Assembly (NCBI GenBank): GCA_025055595.1
Contig: JANWWU010000027.1
Location: forward strand, 1-36,693
Length of the DNA: 36,693 nt
Reading direction: 5' to 3'
Source of the DNA: Planctomycetota bacterium
GTDB lineage: Bacteria; Planctomycetota; UBA11346
Of this stretch, positions 8,279-16,063 are shown one piece after another. Within the stretch, counting starts at the first letter, position 1. Every line of letters begins with the position of its first letter. The notes under the pieces were generated by a model, which saw only the letters and a program-made list of their open reading frames with translations, had not been told where the DNA came from and did not search any database. The translations under genes were made by a program, and so were the position numbers.

Positions 8279-8818
8279 TCACCAGCGCCGCTGCACACCG
8301 ACCAGCGCCGAAACGCCGTCGTAGCCGTGGTTGTGCGGCAGCAGGTTGGCGTTGCTGAGGTGCAGATAGCGCAGGCCGGCGCTCGGCGTCCAGCCAGCGA
8401 GCGACGGACCCTCGAGGCCGGCGCCAGCGAGGACGGTGAAGTTGAAGTGGGTGCCCGAAGCGACGAAAGAGATCGGGAAGGAGTTCTGCGCTCCCGCCCC
8501 GCCCTCGAGGTACAGCGCGACCCGGTCCCGCCAGCCGCGCGTCCAGCGCAGCGACAGATCGACGCCGAGCGCATAGGCGGTGCCGCCAGCGGCGCCGATG
8601 AAGTCGTTGACATCGATGTAGCTGGCGACGGCATCCGCCCATGCGCTGAGGTCGGAGCGCAGCCAGTGCCCGAGGCCGAGGCTTGCGCGGTAAGGGTTGC
8701 CCTCGTCGGCGAAGTCGCCGATGCGCACGGTCGGCGCCGAGAAGGTCAGGCGAGCGCCCCACGCATCGTCGGCGGCGAGGACGACGCCGAGCAGGACCCA
8801 CGCGAGGAGCGCGCGCAT
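8279..8818 (-). CDS. PagL-like lipid A 3-O-deacylase / acyloxyacyl hydrolase family, outer membrane
   Basis: A 179-residue exported beta-barrel protein. A signal peptide covers about residues 1-21. Alternating beta strands follow and the chain ends in tryptophan, as outer membrane proteins often end in an aromatic residue. The RYLHLSNANL segment carries the His-x-Ser-Asn motif of PagL (His153, Ser155, Asn156). PagL of Pseudomonas uses Glu140, twelve residues after the serine. Here that place holds Asp167, a conservative change. PagL removes the 3-O-linked acyl chain of lipid A in the outer membrane. Activity on lipid A, and whether this cell makes lipid A, is not shown. Its TGA is back to back with the stop of the converging gene (TGATCA). 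Confidence 0.75.
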   Translation of the reverse strand: MRALLAWVLLGVVLAADDAWGARLTFSAPTVRIGDFADEGNPYRASLGLGHWLRSDLSAWADAVASYIDVNDFIGAAGGTAYALGVDLSLRWTRGWRDRVALYLEGGAGAQNSFPISFVASGTHFNFTVLAGAGLEGPSLAGWTPSAGLRYLHLSNANLLPHNHGYDGVSALVGVQRRW

Positions 8819-8937
8819 GCTGCTGTCATCGCCCGCTCGCCGCCGGCGAAAGCGCGCGGCCGGCGACCCCGCACAGCCCCTGCCAAGCCTGGCGCAGCGC
8901 GGGATTGCGCCCGCCGACGCGCGCGTGCACTGCGCGC
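8819..8937. promoter_or_regulatory. Divergent spacer between pagL-like gene and cysM
   Basis: This 119-base GC-rich spacer separates divergent genes. No convincing promoter hexamers were found. The only clear structure is a GCGCGC inverted repeat (8919-8924 with 8932-8937, seven-base loop) that touches the cysM start codon. No Shine-Dalgarno is visible for cysM. Confidence 0.35.
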
Positions 8938-9834
8938 ATGCCTGCGCTGATCGACCTCGTCGGCCGCACGCCGCTGCTCGATGTCTCGTCGCTCGTCGGC
9001 AAGCCCGGCGTGCAGCTGCTCGCCAAGTGCGAGGGGCACAATCCCGGCGCCTCGGTGAAGGACCGCGCGGCGCGCGGGATGATCCTCGGCGCCCTGGCGC
9101 GCGGCGAGCTGCGGCCGGGGATGCGCCTGGTCGAGGCGACGAGCGGCAACACCGGCATCGCGCTGGCGATGATCGCGACCTCGCTCGGCATCGAGATGCA
9201 CCTCGTGATGCCGGACACCCTGACGATCGAGCGGACGCAGACGATGCGCGCCTTCGGCGCCACCGTCCACCTGGTGCCCGGGACGATGGAGGACGCGCGC
9301 GACCACGCGCTGGCGATGGTCCGCGACAGCGCCGGCCGGCCCGATGCCTTCGTCATGCTCAACCAGTTCGACAACCCCGACAACGCGCGCGCCCACGAGG
9401 AGACCACCGGCCCCGAGATCTGGCAGGACACCGGCGGCCGCATCACCCACTTCGTGTCGGCGATGGGCACCACCGGGACGATCATGGGGGTGTCGCGGGC
9501 GCTGAAGGCGCGCAACCCCGCGGTCCAGATCATCGGCTGCCAGCCCGACGAGGGCAGCCAGATCCCCGGGATTCGGCGCTGGCCGCGCGCCTACCTGCCG
9601 AAGATCTTCGATCCAACGCGCGTCGATCGGATCATCGATGTCAGCGCGCGCGCCGCCGAGGACATGGCGCGGCAGCTGGCGCGCCGCACCGGCCTGTTCA
9701 CCGGGCCCTCGGCCGGCGGCGCCTGCTGGGCGGCGCTGGAGGTGGCGCGCGAGCTCGACCAGGGCTGCATCGTCTTCGTCGCTTGCGATCGCGGCGAGCG
9801 CTATCTGAGCAGCGATCTGTTCATCCGCGGCTGA
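8938..9834 (+). CDS. cysM: Cysteine synthase B (O-acetylserine sulfhydrylase, CysM type)
   Basis: A PLP enzyme that makes cysteine from an activated serine, usually O-acetylserine, and sulfide or thiosulfate. The 298-residue chain aligns from its first residues with E. coli CysM. The PLP lysine is Lys41 in GASVKDRAA. ATSGNTGIALAMIA, ITHFVSAMGTTGTI, EGSQIPGIRRWP and GPSAGGACWAAL are all intact. The second and third of these favour CysM over CysK. The start is chosen because LIDLVGRTPLLDV is the normal N-terminus; the open frame extends upstream into low-complexity sequence. The gene converges with the cysteine desulfurase and overlaps it by 14 bases. Together with the desulfurase and the rhodaneses it forms a sulfur-metabolism neighbourhood. 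No cysE is in view. Confidence 0.93.
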   Translation: MPALIDLVGRTPLLDVSSLVGKPGVQLLAKCEGHNPGASVKDRAARGMILGALARGELRPGMRLVEATSGNTGIALAMIATSLGIEMHLVMPDTLTIERTQTMRAFGATVHLVPGTMEDARDHALAMVRDSAGRPDAFVMLNQFDNPDNARAHEETTGPEIWQDTGGRITHFVSAMGTTGTIMGVSRALKARNPAVQIIGCQPDEGSQIPGIRRWPRAYLPKIFDPTRVDRIIDVSARAAEDMARQLARRTGLFTGPSAGGACWAALEVARELDQGCIVFVACDRGERYLSSDLFIRG

Positions 9835-10921
9835 GCGCGGCGAGCGCGCGCGCCGCCGCGGCGCAGGCCTCGGCGAAGGCGAGGAGCTCGTCGCCCGTCG
9901 TCGTCCGCCCGATCGAGACGCGCAAGAACGAGCGCGCCAGCGCCTCATCGCGGCACAGCGCGCGCGCGACATGGCTCGGCTCGCCGCGGCCGGCCATGCA
10001 GGCGGCGCCGGTGGAGACCGCGAAGCCGGCCAGGTCGAGGCGCATCGCCCAGTGCCGGCCATCGATCCCGGGATGGACGAGACCGAGGGTGTTGGGCAGG
10101 CCGCCGCCGAGGCGGCGCAGCTGCGGCAGCTCGGCATGCAGGCGCTGCCACAGCTCGCCGAGCAGCCCCGCCTGCCGCTCGGCCTCGCGCGGCTGCTCGG
10201 CGACCGCTTCGGCGAGCGCCGCGGCCAGGGCCGCGGCGAGCGCCGCGTCCTCGGTGCCGCTGCGCCGGTCGGCCTGCTGCCGACCGCCCTGAATCAGCGG
10301 CGGCAGGCGCACACCGCGGCGCACCCACAGCAGGCCGACACCCTTGGGCGCCCCCAGCTTGTGGCCGGCGATCGCCACGGCATCGGCATCGAGCGCGCGG
10401 ATCGCGAACGGAATGCGGCCGACCGCCTGGCAGGCATCGACGAGCACCAGCGCCTGCGGCGCGAGGCGCCGCACCGCCGCCGCCAGGGCCGCGATGTCCT
10501 GGAGGGTTCCGACCTCGTTGTTGGCGGCCTGGATGCAGGCGACCGCGCAGCCCGGCAGCGCCGCCGTCCAGGCCGCTGCGTCGATGCGGCCCTGCTCGTC
10601 GACCGCGACCGTGCGCAGCTCGGCGGCGTTGCGCAGCACCGCGCTGTGGTCGATCGCCGAGGCGACGACCGGACCGCGGGCGGCACGCAGCACCGTCGCC
10701 AGGGCCTCGCTGCCGCCCGAAGTGATGACGAGCTCCTCGGGCGCGCACGCCAGCGCGGCGGCACAGCGCTGCAGCGCGGCATCGAGGCAGGCGCGCGCCG
10801 CCTGCCCGATGCGGTGCACCGAGGCCGGGTTGCCCCAGGCGTCCTCGACCGCGGCCAGCCAGGCCGCGCGCGCGACGGGGCGCAGCGGCGCGGTCGCGTT
10901 CCAGTCGAGATAGACCGGCAC
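9821..10921 (-). CDS. Cysteine desulfurase (NifS/IscS class V aminotransferase family)
   Basis: A PLP enzyme that takes sulfur from cysteine and leaves alanine plus an enzyme persulfide, used for Fe-S clusters or thiolation. Of 366 residues, the marks are YLDWNATAPL (4-13), His92 in the DHSAV motif (usually EH), NNEVGTLQDI (134-143), Lys188 in AGHKLGAPKG as the PLP lysine, GGRQQADRRSGTED (212-225) and Cys308 in STGAACMAG as the persulfide cysteine. The start is a GTG two bases after the rpmH stop, so it shares the rpmH message. No iscU, sufE or iscR is adjacent, so the sulfur acceptor is unknown. It could belong to any of the NifS, IscS or tRNA-thiolation subgroups. Confidence 0.9.
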   Translation of the reverse strand: MPVYLDWNATAPLRPVARAAWLAAVEDAWGNPASVHRIGQAARACLDAALQRCAAALACAPEELVITSGGSEALATVLRAARGPVVASAIDHSAVLRNAAELRTVAVDEQGRIDAAAWTAALPGCAVACIQAANNEVGTLQDIAALAAAVRRLAPQALVLVDACQAVGRIPFAIRALDADAVAIAGHKLGAPKGVGLLWVRRGVRLPPLIQGGRQQADRRSGTEDAALAAALAAALAEAVAEQPREAERQAGLLGELWQRLHAELPQLRRLGGGLPNTLGLVHPGIDGRHWAMRLDLAGFAVSTGAACMAGRGEPSHVARALCRDEALARSFLRVSIGRTTTGDELLAFAEACAAAARALAALSRG

Positions 10922-10923
10922 CC

Positions 10924-11064
10924 TCAGCTGCGCTTCTTCGGCTTGCCCGACATCCGCGCGCGCTGCCGCGACAGGACCTTGCGGCCGCCGCGCGTGCGCA
11001 TGCGGCGGCGGAACCCATGACGACGACGAGCCTTCAGGGCGCTGCGGCGGATGTTGGTCTTCAT
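10924..11064 (-). CDS. rpmH: 50S ribosomal protein L34
   Basis: A 46-residue very basic protein of the large subunit. It contains the family signature RHGFRRRM (19-26) followed by GGRKVLSRQRAR (30-41). A strong Shine-Dalgarno (GGAGGA, complement of 11068-11073) fixes the ATG at 11064 over the longer open frame. In most bacteria rpmH is followed by rnpA, and often sits next to dnaA. Here it is followed by a cysteine desulfurase, and neither rnpA nor dnaA is present. Confidence 0.95.
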   Translation of the reverse strand: MKTNIRRSALKARRRHGFRRRMRTRGGRKVLSRQRARMSGKPKKRS

Positions 11065-11097
11065 CGCTCCTCCAGCCTGCTCAACAAGCGGGTGAAG

Positions 11098-11159
11098 ATT
11101 GTGTCGCGCCCGCCGTCGTGGCAATCCGCAGATTGCCAGACCCCGCAGCACGCTATGCT
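11098..11159. promoter_or_regulatory. Possible back-to-back promoters around an inverted repeat
   Basis: A perfect 7-base inverted repeat (TGGCAAT at 11119-11125, ATTGCCA at 11132-11138, six-base centre) lies between rpmH and the secreted-protein gene. Each arm supplies TTGCCA, five of six matches to a -35 box, pointing outward. On the plus strand TATGCT (11154-11159) follows after 15 bases. On the minus strand CACAAT (complement of 11098-11103) also follows after 15 bases. The 15-base spacers are shorter than the usual 17. The minus-strand reading would give rpmH a short leader with its strong ribosome site. The plus-strand reading would put transcription start almost at the ATG. Confidence 0.4.
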
Positions 11160-11168
11160 GCAGAAGCT

Positions 11169-11999
11169 ATGTTTCGCCTGCTGCTCTGCCTGCTGTTCGT
11201 CGTCTGCGCCCTGCCCGGCGGCGAGGCGCCGCGCAGCGCCTTCTTCAACCAACGGGTCTCGGCGCGCAGCCTCGCCCTCAATCAGCCGGTGCGGCTCGAG
11301 TTCACCACCGGCCCTCGCCAGATCGAGAGCGTCAACATCGAGGCCGCGGTCGCGGACGCGATCCTCGTCGGCTACGCTCGGCAGTGGCGGCTGGTCGGCC
11401 GGCCGGCGGTGCAGATCGACGAGAAGACGCGCACCGTCCGCGTCTCGCTCGTCCTGCAGCCGCGCGCGACTGGCCAGGCGAACCTGCCGGCGATCCCGGT
11501 CAGCTGGCTGACCGGCGATCAGATCGCGGAGTTCGGGCAGGTGACCGTCGAGTCGCAGGTTCTCATCGGCGGCGAGCTGCGCCCGATACCCGGCGAGGTC
11601 CAGGGCGTCGGCGGTTTCGCCTGGGGGGCGGCGCTCGCCGAGCTTGCGCCCCAGCTCGGCCAGACGACGGTCGAGGGCGATCGCACGCTGGCGCGCCCCA
11701 AGCCCGGGCTGACGCTGATCTTCTACCGCGGCAAGCTCGCCGAGGCGCAGATCGATACCCCCGATGTCGCGCTGGAGGCGGCGCGTCCGAGCTTCCTCGC
11801 CCGCTGGGGCAGCCCGCTGAGCGAGGACGCCAACGGCCTGCTGTGGGTCATCGGCTGGACGCGCATCGCGGCGAGCAAGCTCGAGCGCGGCGTGCGCGTG
11901 TCGCTGGTCCGCGAAGACCTCTTCGATCGCGCGGTCCAGGAACGGATCGCCGACCAGGTGTTCCGCTACTTCGAAGCCCCCGCTCCCGCCCAGCCCTGA
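11169..11999 (+). CDS. Secreted protein of unknown function, weakly BatD-like
   Basis: I do not firmly recognise this 276-residue protein. It begins with a clear signal peptide (FRLLLCLLFVVCALPGGEA), which is why the ATG at 11169 is preferred to an upstream in-frame GTG at 11118. The next 110 residues are beta-rich, with a pattern (LNQPVRLEFTT, VSLVLQPRATGQANLPAIPV, VTVESQVLIG) that resembles the immunoglobulin-like repeats of BatD oxygen-tolerance proteins. The second half (about 140-276) is a separate compact region with no known motif. It would act in the periplasm. It lies five bases before parE and is probably co-transcribed with it; no functional link is obvious. Confidence 0.75.
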   Translation: MFRLLLCLLFVVCALPGGEAPRSAFFNQRVSARSLALNQPVRLEFTTGPRQIESVNIEAAVADAILVGYARQWRLVGRPAVQIDEKTRTVRVSLVLQPRATGQANLPAIPVSWLTGDQIAEFGQVTVESQVLIGGELRPIPGEVQGVGGFAWGAALAELAPQLGQTTVEGDRTLARPKPGLTLIFYRGKLAEAQIDTPDVALEAARPSFLARWGSPLSEDANGLLWVIGWTRIAASKLERGVRVSLVREDLFDRAVQERIADQVFRYFEAPAPAQP

Positions 12000-12004
12000 C
12001 GCCG

Positions 12005-13813
12005 ATGGCCAAGCAGGTCGCCTACGACGAGCACGCGATCAAGACCCTCGACCCCCTGCAGCACATCCGGCTGCGCACCGGCATGTACATCGGCCGGCTC
12101 GGCGATGGCTCGCATGTCGCCGACGGCATCTATGTGCTGCTGAAAGAGGTGATCGACAACGCGCTCGACGAGTTCATCCTCGGCTTCGGCAAGCGCATCG
12201 AGATCCGGCGCCAGGGCGCGCGCGTCGAGGTCCGCGACTACGGCCGCGGCATCCCGCTCGGCAAGCTCGTCGACTGCGTCTCCAAGATCAACACCGGCGG
12301 CAAGTACAACGACGATGTCTATCAGTTCTCGGTCGGCCTCAACGGTGTCGGCACCAAGGCGGTCAACGCGCTCTCCTGCTTCTTCGAGGTCGCCAGCTTC
12401 CGCGATGGCCGCTACCGGCGCGCGGTCTTCGAGCGCGGGCGCCTGCTGCGCGAGGAGGAGGGAGCGAGCGACCAGCCGACCGGCACCTATGTCGCCTTCG
12501 AGCCCGATCCCGAGATCTTCAAGCGCTTCGAGTGGCGCGACGAGTACATCGCCAAGCGCCTGCGCTACTATGCGTACCTCAACACCGGCCTGCAGCTGAT
12601 CTACAACGGGCAGGTCTTCGCCTCCAAGCACGGGCTCAAGGATCTGCTCGCCGCCGAGATCGGCGAGGAGCCGATGCTCTACGACATCGTCCATGTCAAG
12701 GAAGGGCGGGTCGAGTTCGCCTTCACCCACACCAACGCCTACGGCGAGAGCTACTTCTCCTTCGTCAACGGCCAGTACACGAACGATGGCGGCACCCACC
12801 AGTCGGCCTTCCGCGAGGGGGTGCTGAAGGGCGTCAACGAATATGCCGGCAAGAACTTCGCCGGCGAGGATGTCCGCGAGGGCTTCGTCGGCGCGATCGC
12901 GATCAAGCTGCAGGATCCGGTGTTCGAGAGCCAGACCAAGAACAAGCTCGGCAGCGAGGTCCGCGGCTGGCTGGTGCCGATCGTCAAGGAAGCGGTCGAG
13001 CGCTGGCTGCACGCCGAGCCGGAGAGCGCGCGCAAGCTGCTCGACAAGGTCGCGGCCAACGAGCGCCTGCGCACCGAGCTCGCCAAGATCAAGAAGGAGG
13101 CGCGCGAGCGCGCCAAGAGCGTCGCGCTGCGCATCCCGAAGCTGACCGACTGCAAGGTGCACTTCACGGACAAGGACCATCCCCGGCACGAGGAATCGAG
13201 CCTCTTCATCACCGAGGGCGACAGCGCCGGCGGCAGCCTGGTGCAGTGCCGCGATGTTGAGACCCAGGCGGTGTACCGCATCCGCGGCAAGCCGCTCAAC
13301 TGCTACGGGCTCGGCAAGGAGGCGATCTACAAGAACGAGGAGCTGTACCACATCATGTGCGCGCTCGGCATCGAGAACGGCCTCGATGGCCTGCGCTACA
13401 ACCGCGTCATCCTCGCCACCGACGCCGATGTCGATGGCATGCACATCCGCAACCTGCTGCTGACCTTCTTCCTGCGCTTCTTCGAGGAGCTGGTGTCGCG
13501 CGGCCACGTCCACATCCTCGAGACCCCGCTGTTCCGCGTCCGCAACAAGCAGGCGACGCGCTACTGCTACAGCGAGGCGGAGCGCGACCGCGCGCTCGCC
13601 GAGCTCAAGGGCGCCGAGGTCACCCGCTTCAAGGGACTCGGCGAGATCAGTCCCGCGGAGTTCGGCCAGTTCATCGGCCCGCAGATGCGCTTGACCGAGG
13701 TCGACATCGAGAGCATGAGCGAGGTGACGCGGGCCCTCGACTTCTACATGGGCAAGAACACCCCGGAGCGCAAGCGCTTCATCTGCGACCACCTGATCGT
13801 CGGCGCCGTCTGA
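12005..13813 (+). CDS. parE: DNA topoisomerase IV / gyrase subunit B (short ParE type)
   Basis: The ATPase and TOPRIM subunit of a type IIA topoisomerase, which relaxes or decatenates DNA with a GyrA/ParC partner. The GHKL ATPase part has EVIDNALDE with Glu48 and Asn52, RDYGRGIP with Asp78, and GLNGVGTKAVNAL (111-123). The TOPRIM part has ITEGDSAGGS with Glu404 and the DADVDG acidic motif (473-478). The tail contains RFKGLGEISP. At 602 residues it lacks the insert of long GyrB. The RGKPLNCYG segment is like the ParE forms I know from Bacteroidetes and PVC bacteria, so ParE is preferred to GyrB. No parC or gyrA is in the window. Its TGA is back to back with the stop of the converging dehydrogenase gene. 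Confidence 0.88.
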   Translation: MAKQVAYDEHAIKTLDPLQHIRLRTGMYIGRLGDGSHVADGIYVLLKEVIDNALDEFILGFGKRIEIRRQGARVEVRDYGRGIPLGKLVDCVSKINTGGKYNDDVYQFSVGLNGVGTKAVNALSCFFEVASFRDGRYRRAVFERGRLLREEEGASDQPTGTYVAFEPDPEIFKRFEWRDEYIAKRLRYYAYLNTGLQLIYNGQVFASKHGLKDLLAAEIGEEPMLYDIVHVKEGRVEFAFTHTNAYGESYFSFVNGQYTNDGGTHQSAFREGVLKGVNEYAGKNFAGEDVREGFVGAIAIKLQDPVFESQTKNKLGSEVRGWLVPIVKEAVERWLHAEPESARKLLDKVAANERLRTELAKIKKEARERAKSVALRIPKLTDCKVHFTDKDHPRHEESSLFITEGDSAGGSLVQCRDVETQAVYRIRGKPLNCYGLGKEAIYKNEELYHIMCALGIENGLDGLRYNRVILATDADVDGMHIRNLLLTFFLRFFEELVSRGHVHILETPLFRVRNKQATRYCYSEAERDRALAELKGAEVTRFKGLGEISPAEFGQFIGPQMRLTEVDIESMSEVTRALDFYMGKNTPERKRFICDHLIVGAV

Positions 13814-14605
13814 TCAGCGGCGGTAGCCGGCGAGCACGCGATCGGCGAGCCGCGGGCAGGCGGCGGCGGCCAGCGCCAGCCAGCGGCTCGGCGCATGCGG
13901 CCAGATCTCGGGCGGCGGATCGCGCAGGCGTGCGGCGATGCAGCGCGCGACCCGCTCGGCGCTCTGCGTCGGCACCGGACGGCGGAACGACAGCGGCCGC
14001 CCGCTGATCCGCTCGCAGGTCGCGAAGAACTCGGTCTCGGTGCGGACGGGGTGCACGCTGCACACCGCGATGCGCTCCGCCGCCAGCTCGACGCGCGCCG
14101 CCTCGGCCAGCGCCAGCTGCGCGGCCTTGGTCGCGCTGTAGGCCGCGGTGTCGGGCACGGCGCGCCGCGCCAACGAGGAGCTGACGATGACGAGGCGCCC
14201 GCGCCAGCCGTCGCGCGGCTGCTGAGCGCGCATCAGCGGCACGGCAGCGCGCAGCCCGGCCGCGGTCGCCAGCAGGTTGACGCGCAGGATCGCCTGCCAT
14301 TCGGCATCGCTGGTCTCGGCGGCGGTCCGCGCCAGGCCGTAGCCGGCATTGAGCACGACGGCATCGAGGCGGCCGAGCTCGGCGTGGGCCTGGCGGACGA
14401 CGCCCTCGGCGGCCGAGGGCTCGGCGAGGTCGGCCGGCAGCACCAGCGCCTGGCGGCAGTCGCGCGCCACCGCTGCGAGGCGCTCGACGCGGCGCGCGCA
14501 CAGCGCGAGGCGGGCGCCGCGCGTCGCGAGCTCGCGCGCCAGCGCCGCGCCGATGCCCGACGACGCGCCAGTGATCAGCACCGCGTAACCGTCTAGCCGC
14601 GCCAT
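13814..14605 (-). CDS. Short-chain dehydrogenase/reductase (SDR family)
   Basis: A classical SDR oxidoreductase of 263 residues. It has the cofactor loop TGASSGIG (12-19), NAG (86-88), Asn110, a catalytic serine in VSSS (141-144) and Tyr156-x3-Lys160 (YSATK). The complete catalytic set suggests an active NAD(P)-dependent enzyme. The substrate cannot be read from sequence. The arginine-rich segment after the first beta-alpha unit (CARRVERL) favours NADPH. The start at 14605 lies eight bases after the htrA stop; a longer start at 14635 would overlap htrA. It is the last gene of the minus-strand run that begins with rpsJ. Confidence 0.87.
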   Translation of the reverse strand: MARLDGYAVLITGASSGIGAALARELATRGARLALCARRVERLAAVARDCRQALVLPADLAEPSAAEGVVRQAHAELGRLDAVVLNAGYGLARTAAETSDAEWQAILRVNLLATAAGLRAAVPLMRAQQPRDGWRGRLVIVSSSLARRAVPDTAAYSATKAAQLALAEAARVELAAERIAVCSVHPVRTETEFFATCERISGRPLSFRRPVPTQSAERVARCIAARLRDPPPEIWPHAPSRWLALAAAACPRLADRVLAGYRR

Positions 14606-14613
14606 GCCCTGCG

Positions 14614-16023
14614 CTAGCCTCGGAAGCGCAGCCACATCGTGCGCCGGCCGCTCTGCACCTGGATGATGCCTTCGCGCAGGGCCGCCAGGCGCTGCGCGTC
14701 TTGTGCCGTCGTCAGCGCACCGAGCGAGCGCTCGGCGAGGATGCGGTCGCCGGGCGAGAGGCCGCCCTCGGCGGCCAGTCCGTCGGGATCGACCTGGACG
14801 ATCAGCAAGCCCTGCTCGTCGGGCACCACGCGGCAGCCGAAGACCGGCAGGACGATGGCGCGCGCGACGAGCTCGCGCGCCGCCTTGGCCAGCGCCGCTT
14901 CGATCTCGGCGCGATCGGCGATGCGCACGCCGAACGTCAGCTGCTGCCGTTCGCGCCAGATGCCGATCGTCACGCGCTCGCCGATGCGGCGGGCGGCGAT
15001 GCGGCTGCGGAACTGCTGGACGCTGACGACCGGAACGCCGTTGATCGCGAGCACGACATCGCCGGGCTGCAGACCGGCCTCGGCCGCCGGCGTGAAGGGA
15101 TCGACGCTGGCGATGCGCACCGCCTGCGCTGGCGGCAGGCCGAGGCCGGCGGCGAGCCGGGCGTCGATCTCCTCCAGGCGCACGCCGATCGCACCGCGCC
15201 GCACCTCGCCGTGCAGGCGCAGGTCCTCGGCGACGCGGCGCGCCAGGTTGCTCGGAATGGCGAAGCCGAGCCCGATGTTGCTGCCGGTGCGCGAGACGAT
15301 GTTGGCGTTGACGCCGATGATCCGTCCCTGCAGATCGACGAGGGGCCCTCCGCTGTTGCCGGGATTGATCGCGGCATCGGTCTGGATGAACGACTCGAAG
15401 CCGCCGACCGCTTCATAAATGCCGGTCGAGCGATCGGTCGCGCTGACGATCCCGGCGGTCGCGCTGTAGCCGACCCCGAGCGGGTAGCCGAGCGCGACCA
15501 CCCAGTCGCCGACATGGACCTGGTCGGAGTCCCCCCATTCGATGACCGGCAGCTCGCCGACCGGGATGCGGATCAGCGCGAGGTCGCTCTGGACATCGAC
15601 GCCGGCATAATCGGCTTCGACCTCGCGGTTGTCGTGGAGCACGACGCGCAAGCGATCGTAACCGGCCCAGCTGCCGTCGCGCCGGCGGACGAAACCGTTG
15701 CGGCCATCGGTCTGCAGGACGACATGGGCGTTGGTCATGATCCAGCTCTGCGCGCGGTCGCTGGCGACGACGAAGCCCGAGCCCTCGCCGGCCTCGACCT
15801 CGCGGATCGCGCGCCCGCTCCACGTGAGCACGACCTGCCGCTCGGTGGTGCGGATCGAGACGACGCTCGGGCCGACGATCTCGTGGACGAGGTTGAAGGC
15901 CCGCGACAGGCGCTGGCTCTCTGCCGCCAGCTGCCGCAGCTCGGCGAGCGCACGCTGCCGCGCGCCGGCTTCCCCGCCGGCGAGCACGGTCGCAGCGACG
16001 ACGAGCAGCGCGAGGACGCGCAC
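14614..16023 (-). CDS. HtrA/DegP-like trypsin-type serine protease with two PDZ domains
   Basis: A periplasmic quality-control protease. With the GTG start at 16023 the protein has 469 residues and begins with a short signal peptide (MRVLALLVVAATVLAGGEAG). The catalytic triad is His100 (MTNAHVV), Asp147 (VQSDLALI) and Ser224 (NPGNSGGPL). A first PDZ domain covers about 275-365 and a second about 390-469. An in-frame TTG at 16056 would add 11 residues and is the alternative start; neither has a clear ribosome site. The gene follows rplQ closely, an unusual place for htrA, and is probably read through from the ribosomal message. DegP, DegQ and DegS-like roles cannot be separated here. Confidence 0.88.
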   Translation of the reverse strand: MRVLALLVVAATVLAGGEAGARQRALAELRQLAAESQRLSRAFNLVHEIVGPSVVSIRTTERQVVLTWSGRAIREVEAGEGSGFVVASDRAQSWIMTNAHVVLQTDGRNGFVRRRDGSWAGYDRLRVVLHDNREVEADYAGVDVQSDLALIRIPVGELPVIEWGDSDQVHVGDWVVALGYPLGVGYSATAGIVSATDRSTGIYEAVGGFESFIQTDAAINPGNSGGPLVDLQGRIIGVNANIVSRTGSNIGLGFAIPSNLARRVAEDLRLHGEVRRGAIGVRLEEIDARLAAGLGLPPAQAVRIASVDPFTPAAEAGLQPGDVVLAINGVPVVSVQQFRSRIAARRIGERVTIGIWRERQQLTFGVRIADRAEIEAALAKAARELVARAIVLPVFGCRVVPDEQGLLIVQVDPDGLAAEGGLSPGDRILAERSLGALTTAQDAQRLAALREGIIQVQSGRRTMWLRFRG

Positions 16024-16063
16024 GCGTTCGATCTTGGGCGCGCCTCGGCAGCGCAAGCGCGGC

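Noticed and set aside
11966-13792. A 608-codon open frame on the minus strand opposite parE
   Set aside because: Same effect: low-complexity Leu/Ala/Asp/Val translation, no motif, and full overlap with an unmistakable topoisomerase gene.
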